A stretch of 64,000 nt of DNA from a virus: positions 59,979-123,978 of the IMG/VR virus record IMGVR_UViG_3300020435_000116. The stretch is one strand, 5' to 3'. The notes below the pieces were generated by a model, which did no database searches, had not been told where the DNA came from, and was given only the letters and a program-made list of their open reading frames with translations. Numbering within the stretch: position 1 is the first letter of the stretch; every line of letters starts with the position of its first letter. Of this stretch, positions 45,361 to 53,513 are shown in pieces. A program made the position numbers and the translations under genes.

Positions 45361-46917
45361 TTAATCTACCTCGCTGCGCTCGTTTATCCTCTTGCTCCGT
45401 TTGAACGCTACGAGGATAATAAAAAGCTGTTCAATCTCAAGTGGAATTAGATAAGGCGAACGACCGTGCGCATCTTTCTGTTCACCACCGCACGATGGGC
45501 ATGTGTAAGTAGGAATACCTACAATGCTAAAGGCTGCGTTGTCAATGAAAGTTTGCATGTGGTTTCTGAATGTCTTGATAGTATCCGTATCTGCAGACAG
45601 TTGTTCACAAAGCTTATCGATAGTTTCACGATCGTTTCCTGCTACAACAGCAGCATCATCACCCTCGCCTATCACAAAACGACCTACCCAATGTGAGTAA
45701 CGACGTAACATGATCAACTTACTCTGTTCTTGCATATAGCGAGCACGTTTCTCATATTTGATGTCTTTACCTAACCCTTCTTCAGTCATGCGTTCGATGT
45801 CTTCTGCCCAACGCACACCTGATGAGATAGTCTCAAGCATAGTAGGCACACGAAGATCCATACTTACCGCTGCATTTATACGAAGTGCTTTTGCATTAGG
45901 ATGTGTAAACTCTTCCTGATACCACTTAACACGCTCTAGCGTTACCTTACTACTACGCTGCGCCATATGAGTACGTTGTTTCTCACTAAGTACACTGTTA
46001 TCAGTCCATAATAGCTTAGGAATGTTTAACGTTTCTTTAATGACGTGTTGACACTCGCTAATGTCCGACATACAGGCACGAGTAAACGGATAACCTTTAG
46101 GGAAGACTGCACAACTTAGCCCCCATATTAACAATGAGTAGTCTGTTACTAAGATATTCTCGCGTAACATTTGCTCATTCCAGTCTTTAACATTACAATC
46201 GTAGATGTGATCGATAATAAAGTTAAATAGGTGACCGCGTATATAAACGCCTGAGTGGCTAAAAGCGGTACCGCGTGTACTCCTACCTAGTTTTCCTTTC
46301 TCAAGAGCAATACGTTCGTCTAACTCAATTAGAGCGCCTTCTGAGGGAGCTTTGATACTGACCCACATACCAGAATGCCACAAAGGTATCTGAACCGACG
46401 TACCCATAGTTAACATAGCGTTAACTTTCAATAAAGCCGCTTCACCACTAATGGTACCGCCTGGGTTTGTTTTGCCAATCCTAGGCTTAACAGCAGACAA
46501 ACGCCCAGAGTCGCTATCAACGTATTGTCTAAAATCACTGCCCTCAGATGCTAATCTCTCTTCAAAGAAAGGCTTAGCAAACATTTTAGAGTAAGGCATG
46601 ATGTCTTCACCTAGACTAAGCTCTAGCGTATCTTTCCATAACTGCGCTGAGTCAGATGATACAGACACCTTTGCCATGTCAGATAAGACATCAAACATAT
46701 TAGACATGTTGGCGCTGGGAAGAGCCAGTGGAACATCGGTATTCTTAGACTCATCTAACGGCGTACTATAATCACCTGTTTGTGTAAAGGTAGGCTTTAT
46801 CGTTTCTTCTGGTTCTTCAGCCTGACCTAACTCATGTTGGTCGTAGTGGTCAGTTACTCGTGTTCTTGGTTGCTCATTGTGATCTACGTTACGAGGATCT
46901 TGTTCGTCATGACTCAT
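45361..46917 (-). CDS. Baseplate assembly protein, T4 gp26-like
   Basis: A 518-residue protein with a charged disordered N-terminus (~65 residues) and a C-terminal zinc-ribbon half, YTCPSCGGEQ, followed by LIPLEIEQLFIILV. T4 gp26/gp51-type hub assembly proteins end in this way (CxxC then a short hydrophobic strand-helix). It overlaps the upstream gene's stop (TAATG). Only one CxxC pair is visible, so zinc binding needs a partner or dimer. Confidence 0.55.
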   Translation of the reverse strand: MSHDEQDPRNVDHNEQPRTRVTDHYDQHELGQAEEPEETIKPTFTQTGDYSTPLDESKNTDVPLALPSANMSNMFDVLSDMAKVSVSSDSAQLWKDTLELSLGEDIMPYSKMFAKPFFEERLASEGSDFRQYVDSDSGRLSAVKPRIGKTNPGGTISGEAALLKVNAMLTMGTSVQIPLWHSGMWVSIKAPSEGALIELDERIALEKGKLGRSTRGTAFSHSGVYIRGHLFNFIIDHIYDCNVKDWNEQMLRENILVTDYSLLIWGLSCAVFPKGYPFTRACMSDISECQHVIKETLNIPKLLWTDNSVLSEKQRTHMAQRSSKVTLERVKWYQEEFTHPNAKALRINAAVSMDLRVPTMLETISSGVRWAEDIERMTEEGLGKDIKYEKRARYMQEQSKLIMLRRYSHWVGRFVIGEGDDAAVVAGNDRETIDKLCEQLSADTDTIKTFRNHMQTFIDNAAFSIVGIPTYTCPSCGGEQKDAHGRSPYLIPLEIEQLFIILVAFKRSKRINERSEVD

Positions 46918-47483
46918 TACTTTCTACCTCCTTTAGCCATTGCCATCAGGTCTAACGTTTTCTTAGGTGTGGCTGTAGCACCTAAGCGACGTTGTTTGAC
47001 CGGTGGTTGTTTTTTCTGCTTCTCAATCTCAACACGAGCCTGATTAGCGTTTTCTTCGACTTCCTCTACCGAACGCCCTTCGGTGAGTTCTAAAATCTGT
47101 GCCGTGGTAATAGGTACAACGGTGTTATAATCCTCCATCCACTGTTGGTAGTCTTGACCAATATCAATTGCAATGAAGTTTGCTTCCATCTCATCTTTTG
47201 GAGCTTCGCGGTTAATATGTCTATCGCGAATGGCAGTAAGACGTGTATTGAAGTTAGTAAGGTCGTTGAGCAGAACGCGACCTAGCGCGTTAAGCTTTTG
47301 TTTATCCTGTACCTTACGAAGCGCATCTGGATTTTTAAATAATTGAGATACTTGAGTAGCCGCTGCCAGCATAGTTGACGCTGCACCACTTAGTGATCTT
47401 AACTCAGCCCATGCGTCCGTTTTCTTTGCAGTAGACTTCGCTGGTGCTTTATTTTTACGTTGGTTCTTTGGGGACTTGGCCAT
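46917..47483 (-). CDS. Hypothetical structural/assembly protein
   Basis: A 188-residue protein with a very basic N-terminus (KSPKNQRKNKAPAKSTAKK) and tail (KKQPPVKQRRLG). The start is placed at ATG 47483; the longer frame would overlap the divergent gene at 47585. It heads the unit that includes the gp26- and gp51-like genes, so a baseplate assembly role is likely. Confidence 0.58.
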   Translation of the reverse strand: MAKSPKNQRKNKAPAKSTAKKTDAWAELRSLSGAASTMLAAATQVSQLFKNPDALRKVQDKQKLNALGRVLLNDLTNFNTRLTAIRDRHINREAPKDEMEANFIAIDIGQDYQQWMEDYNTVVPITTAQILELTEGRSVEEVEENANQARVEIEKQKKQPPVKQRRLGATATPKKTLDLMAMAKGGRK

Positions 47484-47584
47484 TTTATTTATATTCCTGT
47501 CTGATAAAATATGAATAACACGTCTTGTATAATTACAAGACGCTGTATTAATTAACGTAGCAACCATTACATAAGGTAGATACC

Positions 47585-48442
47585 ATGTATATAACCGACG
47601 CCGATGCCCTGACATCCACCCTACCTGAACCGCGTCAGGCATTCTATATAGGATGCAATCAGTTATTCTTCGACATGCAAGTGGTCGGTTTTGTTGAAAC
47701 CATCGATGCGTTTGTACTGGCAAGCAACACACAGACGAATACGTACATCATTGATGAAGTGACGTTGATGTATAACGAGTATCTGATCAACCTACTAGCC
47801 AGCCATGGTGTGGTGGTAGATGATGAACAGTCACCAGATTCTTTTACTTACCTTGCTATTTTGGAAACGTTGTGGTTACTTCCTCAAATTGAAGATGCGC
47901 AAATGATTATCGACACATTGACGGGAAGTGAAGATAACATAGAAGCTCTAGCCATGCTGGTAGAGTCTGTAAGTACTCAGGGTGATGTAGTTACCTGGTC
48001 GACGGTAACGCAAGCAGTAACGCATGTTGATGAAGCGTTAATGGATCGTTTGGTAGAGATAGCCAATGGTAAGATTGATAACTTAATCGTAAATACTACT
48101 GCTACTAAAGAACGCGCTAAACAGCGCTATGAGATCCACCCTGTAGCGACTTATCCAGCTAACCCATTACGCGGCATGTTAGAACGCGGCATCGATTACG
48201 GTCTGCCTTTAGACACACTCTGGCTACATGCCAATAGCACCGTAGATACTCTAATAGAATCTAAAGCTATTGTTCCTCTCGCCGCACTTATCTATGGCTG
48301 CGTCTTGATTAGCGATGTTGAAGATCATCTACTTCAAGAGACGACACAATTACTTGTCAATACCGAAATTGGTGACGAGGTGTTAGCCGCCGCAATCATG
48401 CGTGAACTTAATCAAACTATCTATCCGGGACGTATACAATGA
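47585..48442 (+). CDS. Protein coupled to the second RNA polymerase subunit
   Basis: A 285-residue acidic protein with no recognised domain. Its stop overlaps the start of the next gene (ATGA), which encodes an RNA polymerase beta-prime part, so the two are made in equal amounts and may belong to the same complex. It contains helical C-terminal segments but no beta-prime motif that I can see. Confidence 0.55.
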   Translation: MYITDADALTSTLPEPRQAFYIGCNQLFFDMQVVGFVETIDAFVLASNTQTNTYIIDEVTLMYNEYLINLLASHGVVVDDEQSPDSFTYLAILETLWLLPQIEDAQMIIDTLTGSEDNIEALAMLVESVSTQGDVVTWSTVTQAVTHVDEALMDRLVEIANGKIDNLIVNTTATKERAKQRYEIHPVATYPANPLRGMLERGIDYGLPLDTLWLHANSTVDTLIESKAIVPLAALIYGCVLISDVEDHLLQETTQLLVNTEIGDEVLAAAIMRELNQTIYPGRIQ

Positions 48443-49704
48443 GTATAGATAAAAACACTTATTTAGCGTTTGCTATCAAGCATAATGCCTTTATACAAAA
48501 ACACTGGCATTTAAGTGTATTTGGCATCTTCTCACCTAAACCACGTGAATCTCAATACGTCGGTATGTTATTAGATGTGGAAGGTGAATTACACTACATC
48601 GACGAACAAGGTAGCATCGCTGGACCTGTAGTTGGCTATAAAGAAGATCAACCATTATTCACAGCAAGTGATGTAATAACTGTTGAAAAGGATACCCTTA
48701 AAAACATTAAGGGTAAGACAGAAACAACCGTAGGTCGACTGCTAGCCAACGCTATGCTATTGTCGTATCCCTTTGGGGATGTAATTCCTTATATCAACGA
48801 AGAAGTTAAAGCAGGTAAGGTAGGAGACCAGGTAGCAGTAGCGCTTAAAGATGATATCATCACACCTGAACAAGTCTCTGTCTATTTCAAACAGCTGTAC
48901 TTTCTTTCATCGTTAACATCACTGTGGGTGCCGTCTGCTTCTGAGAAATCTATCACCACAAGCCCGGCAATTGTTAAACGTCGTGACGAATTGCTTAAGC
49001 AACACAAAGATGAGTTAGATAACCCCGCAGTTATTGCTAAGATTGAGAAAGAACTCATTGACATGGACCGCGAGTATATCAAAGATGATCCATCGTCAGG
49101 CTTCTATAAGTCAGCTAAAGCATTTAACGTTACTCGTAAGCAGGCGTATATAATGCATGGTGGTGAGTCCTCGTTTGAAGACCCATCTAAGATCGACGTT
49201 ATCCCTCGCTCGCTGCAAGATGGGTGGAACGTTGAAGATCTCCCTGCATTAATCAACTCATTGCGTGATGGCTCTTACGCGCGTTCTACACAGACGGCGC
49301 TAGGTGGTGAGGCTGTTAAAACTATCACTCGTGTATTCCAAAATAGCTTTATCTCTCAAGACGACTGTAAGGATAAAGTAGGCATGCCAATGGCTATTAC
49401 CAACATGAACTACAAAGCGTTTGAGGGTCGTCGTCTGGTATCAGCACCTGATAAACCCTTAAGTGAAGCTGCATTAAAAGCAAGCATCGGTAAGACACTT
49501 ACACTTAGAAGTCCCATGGCGTGTAAAGTACCTTTCACCGACTATTGTAAAGTGTGTATGGGTGATGCTATTGCTGATAACGATAAAGCGTTGTCGTTAC
49601 TTGCATCTGCTACAGGTAGTGCCTTTCTTTCGTTATTCTTAAGTAAGTTTCACCAGAGCAATATTCAAACAGAAGAGCTTCAGGGTTTAGATTTTATACA
49701 ATAG
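48439..49704 (+). CDS. RNA polymerase beta-prime C-terminal part (second, probably virion, set)
   Basis: A 421-residue part of a multisubunit RNA polymerase. After a bridge-helix-like stretch (SLRDGSYARSTQTALGG) come DDCKDKVGMPM and LRSPMACKVPFTDYCKVCMG, matching the second zinc site of bacterial beta-prime (four cysteines), then SKFHQSNIQTEELQG at the trigger-loop start, where the protein ends. phiKZ-like phages carry a virion and a non-virion polymerase; this copy differs from the one at 56095 and stands away from the intron-bearing beta gene, so it is tentatively the virion set. Confidence 0.8.
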   Translation: MSIDKNTYLAFAIKHNAFIQKHWHLSVFGIFSPKPRESQYVGMLLDVEGELHYIDEQGSIAGPVVGYKEDQPLFTASDVITVEKDTLKNIKGKTETTVGRLLANAMLLSYPFGDVIPYINEEVKAGKVGDQVAVALKDDIITPEQVSVYFKQLYFLSSLTSLWVPSASEKSITTSPAIVKRRDELLKQHKDELDNPAVIAKIEKELIDMDREYIKDDPSSGFYKSAKAFNVTRKQAYIMHGGESSFEDPSKIDVIPRSLQDGWNVEDLPALINSLRDGSYARSTQTALGGEAVKTITRVFQNSFISQDDCKDKVGMPMAITNMNYKAFEGRRLVSAPDKPLSEAALKASIGKTLTLRSPMACKVPFTDYCKVCMGDAIADNDKALSLLASATGSAFLSLFLSKFHQSNIQTEELQGLDFIQ

Positions 49705-49715
49705 GTTATACGGGC

Positions 49716-51716
49716 ATGATAAGTATTTTACAGAGACTTATAGGCCACATTAGTGTGGAAGAAAAGGATGGGGTGATAACGGTCTCCGGGATTAAAACTA
49801 GAGCCGTTGTTTCAGATATGAAGAATATGTGGAATAGTGTTAGAATTCCTAATAATCTTTTTATTAGTCAAGGCGCAGCGGAAGTAAGTCTAGATTCGTT
49901 CTTTGCCTATGAGTTTTACAATGCTCTTGATATACTATCTGAGCAAAGTAAGACTTATCTGTCAAGGGGTGTTATTCTAAAGATAATGGAATTACTTAAA
50001 GAAAACACCTGGCTTGGTAGAGAGGTGGAGGTGGGTGATGTTGTTAATTACAGACGTCTTAGAAACTTCAATCTTAAACCGCTTGACCATCAAAGTAGCT
50101 TCATTGAGAGCTATGCCATCAATACCGTTAAGATGGGTCTTAACGGCTACTACTTGGCATCTCCACCTGGGTCGGGTAAGACATTCTCAGGTCTTTTACT
50201 CCATGGGTTGTTGGAGTTAGACACGATGATAATAGTCTGTCCTAAAAACGCGATACGTGAGGTATGGTTAGATAACATTGAAAAATACGTTAAGGGTGAT
50301 AAGGAATGCTGGTTGTCCGATTCAGGCACACCACCACCCAAAGGTATGGATTACTATATCTGTCACTACGAGGCACTACCCGTCCTGTTAAATAATGTCG
50401 ACATTTTCAAGCGAAAAGACGTATTCATTGACCTTGACGAGAGCCATCATTTCAATGAAGTTACTTCGGCGCGGACGTTGTCCTTTATTGAGTTATGCAG
50501 GCAGACTGCATGTCGGCATATACTCTGGTCGTCAGGCACGCCATTTAAGGCACTAGCGACGGAGATGGTTAGTTTCTTACGAGCCTGTGATCCCTTGTTT
50601 ACACCAGAGGTCGAGAAGCGATTCAAAGGTATCTTTGGTGTAAGTTCATCAAGAGCTAATGACATACTTGCCAGAAGAATAGGTAAGAGTGTATTCAATG
50701 TTGATAAGACTGTAGTCAGAACTGATGATCCGATTGAAGAAGATATCAAAGTTCAAGTAAAGGATTCTGATCGTTTTACGTTGGAGCACGTCAAACAGGA
50801 AATGTTAGAATTCATTACCGAACGACTTGCCTTCTATAAGGAACATTACAACTCGTACCTTCAGGATTTTGAGAAGGTTTTGACTGTGTTTGAACAAACA
50901 CTTCGGGATGGTGAACGTAGCGACTTTAATAATTATCTTCAAAAGATAGACGTATTAAAATCCACCAGTGACTATCGCCCTTTAGCTGAATTGATAAGGG
51001 ACGTCAACGCTTACGAAGATAGTGTTATATATCCTAGATTATCTGCTGAAAATCGTAAAGAATTTAAACGGGTGAAAGGGGTGGTGAAGTATGTGGAGTT
51101 GGTAATTCGTGGTGAGGCGCTAGGTCGGGTTTTAGGTAGAAGACGTATAGAGTGTTTTAAAGAGATTGCCAAGGTTGTTGACTACGATGGTATAATTAAA
51201 GCAAGTAAGAAGAAAGTACTTATCTTTTCTAGTTTTGTCGAAGTCGTAGATATTGCTGTCGAACATTTAAAGCCGACTTATAAACCCGCTATCGTATACG
51301 GTGATACCAACAAGAACATTGTTAACATCATGGAAAGGTTTGACAATGACTCTAAAGTCAATCCCCTGGTAGCTACACTTAAATCCCTATCCACCGCCAT
51401 CCCAGTCATCAGTGCTAATACGGTGGTGTTTCTTAACAATCCATTTAGAGATTATGAGAAAAATCAAGCAGTGAGTCGGGTTGATCGTCTTGGGCAGGAT
51501 ACGCAAACTTACGTTATCAATATTCTTTTAGATACGGGTGATAAGCAAAATTTAAGTACACGTAATCTTGACATAATGAAATGGTCAAAAGCGGAAGTAG
51601 ACCGTCTCATGGGTGAAACTTTAGAAGTTAATATGGAATCATTAACTGAGGGTGATGTCGTCCCACTCGTAGCATCGAGTAGCAAGGATAGTGGTACTGC
51701 ATCGTTAAGTTGGTAA
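49716..51716 (+). CDS. SNF2-type SF2 helicase/ATPase
   Basis: A 666-residue SF2 ATPase. It has a Q-like DHQSSFIESYAI, motif I PPGSGKT, motif II FIDLDESHHF (DESH), motif III-like WSSGTPFK, and the SNF2-type motif VI QAVSRVDRLGQDTQTYV. SNF2 proteins move along double-stranded DNA to displace proteins or remodel forks. The ~130-residue N-terminus is unlike host Rad54-type enzymes. It starts 11 bases after the polymerase subunit gene. Confidence 0.87.
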   Translation: MISILQRLIGHISVEEKDGVITVSGIKTRAVVSDMKNMWNSVRIPNNLFISQGAAEVSLDSFFAYEFYNALDILSEQSKTYLSRGVILKIMELLKENTWLGREVEVGDVVNYRRLRNFNLKPLDHQSSFIESYAINTVKMGLNGYYLASPPGSGKTFSGLLLHGLLELDTMIIVCPKNAIREVWLDNIEKYVKGDKECWLSDSGTPPPKGMDYYICHYEALPVLLNNVDIFKRKDVFIDLDESHHFNEVTSARTLSFIELCRQTACRHILWSSGTPFKALATEMVSFLRACDPLFTPEVEKRFKGIFGVSSSRANDILARRIGKSVFNVDKTVVRTDDPIEEDIKVQVKDSDRFTLEHVKQEMLEFITERLAFYKEHYNSYLQDFEKVLTVFEQTLRDGERSDFNNYLQKIDVLKSTSDYRPLAELIRDVNAYEDSVIYPRLSAENRKEFKRVKGVVKYVELVIRGEALGRVLGRRRIECFKEIAKVVDYDGIIKASKKKVLIFSSFVEVVDIAVEHLKPTYKPAIVYGDTNKNIVNIMERFDNDSKVNPLVATLKSLSTAIPVISANTVVFLNNPFRDYEKNQAVSRVDRLGQDTQTYVINILLDTGDKQNLSTRNLDIMKWSKAEVDRLMGETLEVNMESLTEGDVVPLVASSSKDSGTASLSW

Positions 51717-51729
51717 TTGGAATAGATAA

Positions 51730-52035
51730 ATGAAAATTAAACTCGATTATGAGTTAAAGGGTGCTAAAGAAGTACGCACCCACCGTCAGTTTTTTGAAAA
51801 AGATGAACTAGTAACCGACCCTATAGGTAAACTAAGTTCCATGATAGAGCTACACGTAAAACGCTGGATTGTTATACGTGATCAGTTCTATATAAGTGCC
51901 TTAATTAAAGAGTTGTTAACAGAAGACCCTATTACCTTAGGAACGATGTTAAGAACACCTGAATTAAAGTGGATACGTCAGATACCTAGCCATAGGCCGG
52001 GTATCTATGTTGAATTAACATTAGAATTATTATAA
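51730..52035 (+). CDS. Small hypothetical protein
   Basis: A 101-residue strand-rich protein, 13 bases after the SNF2 gene and 13 bases before the peptidase-like gene. No recognised domain. Confidence 0.58.
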   Translation: MKIKLDYELKGAKEVRTHRQFFEKDELVTDPIGKLSSMIELHVKRWIVIRDQFYISALIKELLTEDPITLGTMLRTPELKWIRQIPSHRPGIYVELTLELL

Positions 52036-52048
52036 CGAGGAAACACAC

Positions 52049-52459
52049 ATGCCGCGTATTAGTGAAGAAGCGCAACGTAAAATTAAAAACCTTATTAATC
52101 GTTTTAAATATAAATACGACTCTAAGGTTGACAGTTGGCGTATATTAGAGATGGATGAAACCGGACACTATCGTGGTGACTGTGATGATTTTGCAGTTAC
52201 TGTATGGTGGTACATCTGTGGGGAGAGCTACTGGAAGTTCTGGACAGGTATATTGTTGTTTAAAGCTAAGTTCTGGCGTTGTTTGACCGAGAAAGATTAC
52301 ATTGGTCATTTAGTGTTAGAATACGATGGCGAGGCCATTGACAATATTTATTTGAAATGGCTGAAGAAAGACGAGATGTCTCATCACTTCAGTGGCTATC
52401 TAATTAACAACATCCTGATGGTTGCCATTAAGATGCTGTTAGGTAAGATATTTAAATAA
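52049..52459 (+). CDS. Transglutaminase-like cysteine peptidase
   Basis: A 136-residue protein with an ordered Cys-His-Asp set: YRGDCDDFAVTVWWY (Cys45), DYIGHLVLEYDG (His87) and AIDNIY (Asp98). GDCDDFA is the hallmark of bacterial transglutaminase-like cysteine peptidases. The C-terminal ~25 residues are amphipathic or weakly hydrophobic (INNILMVAIKMLLG). Last gene of the rightward unit. Substrate unknown. Confidence 0.65.
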   Translation: MPRISEEAQRKIKNLINRFKYKYDSKVDSWRILEMDETGHYRGDCDDFAVTVWWYICGESYWKFWTGILLFKAKFWRCLTEKDYIGHLVLEYDGEAIDNIYLKWLKKDEMSHHFSGYLINNILMVAIKMLLGKIFK

Positions 52460-52519
52460 AAAAAGAAAGCGCATAACGAGGAAGAGCTAGCGCTACGCTA
52501 GCTCTTCCTCTATGCCGTC
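52457..52519. terminator. Long bidirectional terminator
   Basis: A 15-base-pair perfect stem (GAGGAAGAGCTAGCG with its complement, three-base loop) between convergent genes. Rightward it is followed by TATGCCGTC; leftward by TTATGCGCTTTC and seven Ts. Confidence 0.9.
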
Positions 52520-53363
52520 AAGACGTTGTTGTATTAAACTCTTTTACAAATACCTGACCTTCTATGACATATTCTAGTCTAAATGAATTAGTATTGATAT
52601 TTCCTTTCGCATCTATATCTGCATAGGTGAATAACACCGCCATACCGTGCGCCTTAACAGAAGCTAAATTAGATTTATATATGTAGTCAGACTGCCACGA
52701 CACCATCTCCTCCATACTTGCATGTACTTTATTAGTTTTATGGTTAGGGTAAACAATCAATTCTCTTCTATAAACCTTGATTCCATTAGTAAACTCAACA
52801 TCTACTATATAACCATCCTGATAGGTCGTGATTGAATTTATCCCACGTGGACGCAATGGGTGGTTATCGCTGATTCGTTCTTTAGTAGATAACTTAAAGC
52901 TTTGTGACGTAAAGCCATCATGATTTAATCGCTTATATACTCTAACGCTATCTACTGTTTCTAAAGTAGGAAACGGTTGGTTGTTTAGCGCCACCAACCC
53001 GTCTTTAAGCAACATACATTCGGAATAAGAGTCACTTATAATTAGTTTTCTATACCTTACTTCATTACCCGACATGTAAAGTACAGTAACTAGATCATCT
53101 AACTGCATGACATCGTAAATTTTATCAGGTATAGCAATACCTTCTACCTGGGAGATAGCGGCTACCTCATTTACTTTTATAACCGTATAGAGGCCGTTAT
53201 AGTTATCAATGGTAAATAATGAATTAAAGGGTACGGTTTCTATTTTGCAAACGTCACTGTCTATCATCATTACACAGATGTCTTCACCTGGGAACGGTTC
53301 AGGATCTGAAACCTGCTCACCATTAACAAGATGATACAACATAAAAAACTCCTTATAGGTCAT
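52518..53363 (-). CDS. Hypothetical beta-rich protein
   Basis: A 281-residue protein, strand-rich and acidic, without catalytic motif, signal peptide or membrane segment. It is the last gene of the helicase/RNA polymerase operon. Function unknown. Confidence 0.58.
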   Translation of the reverse strand: MTYKEFFMLYHLVNGEQVSDPEPFPGEDICVMMIDSDVCKIETVPFNSLFTIDNYNGLYTVIKVNEVAAISQVEGIAIPDKIYDVMQLDDLVTVLYMSGNEVRYRKLIISDSYSECMLLKDGLVALNNQPFPTLETVDSVRVYKRLNHDGFTSQSFKLSTKERISDNHPLRPRGINSITTYQDGYIVDVEFTNGIKVYRRELIVYPNHKTNKVHASMEEMVSWQSDYIYKSNLASVKAHGMAVLFTYADIDAKGNINTNSFRLEYVIEGQVFVKEFNTTTS

Positions 53364-53399
53364 AGGCTCACCCCCAAAAGGAGGCGAGCCTAGATACGT

Positions 53400-53504
53400 C
53401 TACTTTAACTTTCTAAGTCTACGGTTAAGCATGGCTAGCACCTTGGGACTTAATTGTTTTGAGGTTGTCTTATAGGGACGATTACTACTACCTGTTGTTG
53501 GCAT
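53400..53504 (-). CDS. Very small basic protein
   Basis: A 34-residue frame (starting MPTTGSSNRPYKTT) with a strong ribosome binding site, AAGGAGAG, directly in front of its ATG, packed between the helicase and the gene at 52518. It ends in LNRRLRKLK, so it is highly basic. Short basic phage proteins may bind nucleic acid or polymerase; not recognised. Confidence 0.5.
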   Translation of the reverse strand: MPTTGSSNRPYKTTSKQLSPKVLAMLNRRLRKLK

Positions 53505-53513
53505 GATCTCTCC

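Noticed and set aside
47484-47732. An 83-residue N-terminal extension of the gene at 46917-47483
   Set aside because: It overlaps the divergent gene at 47585 antisense and has unlike composition; ATG 47483 has an AGGAA site and a basic N-terminus typical of the protein.
53400-53513. Reading the last part of the helicase and the 34-residue frame as one broken gene
   Set aside because: The helicase ends normally after motif VI and the small gene has its own strong ribosome binding site.
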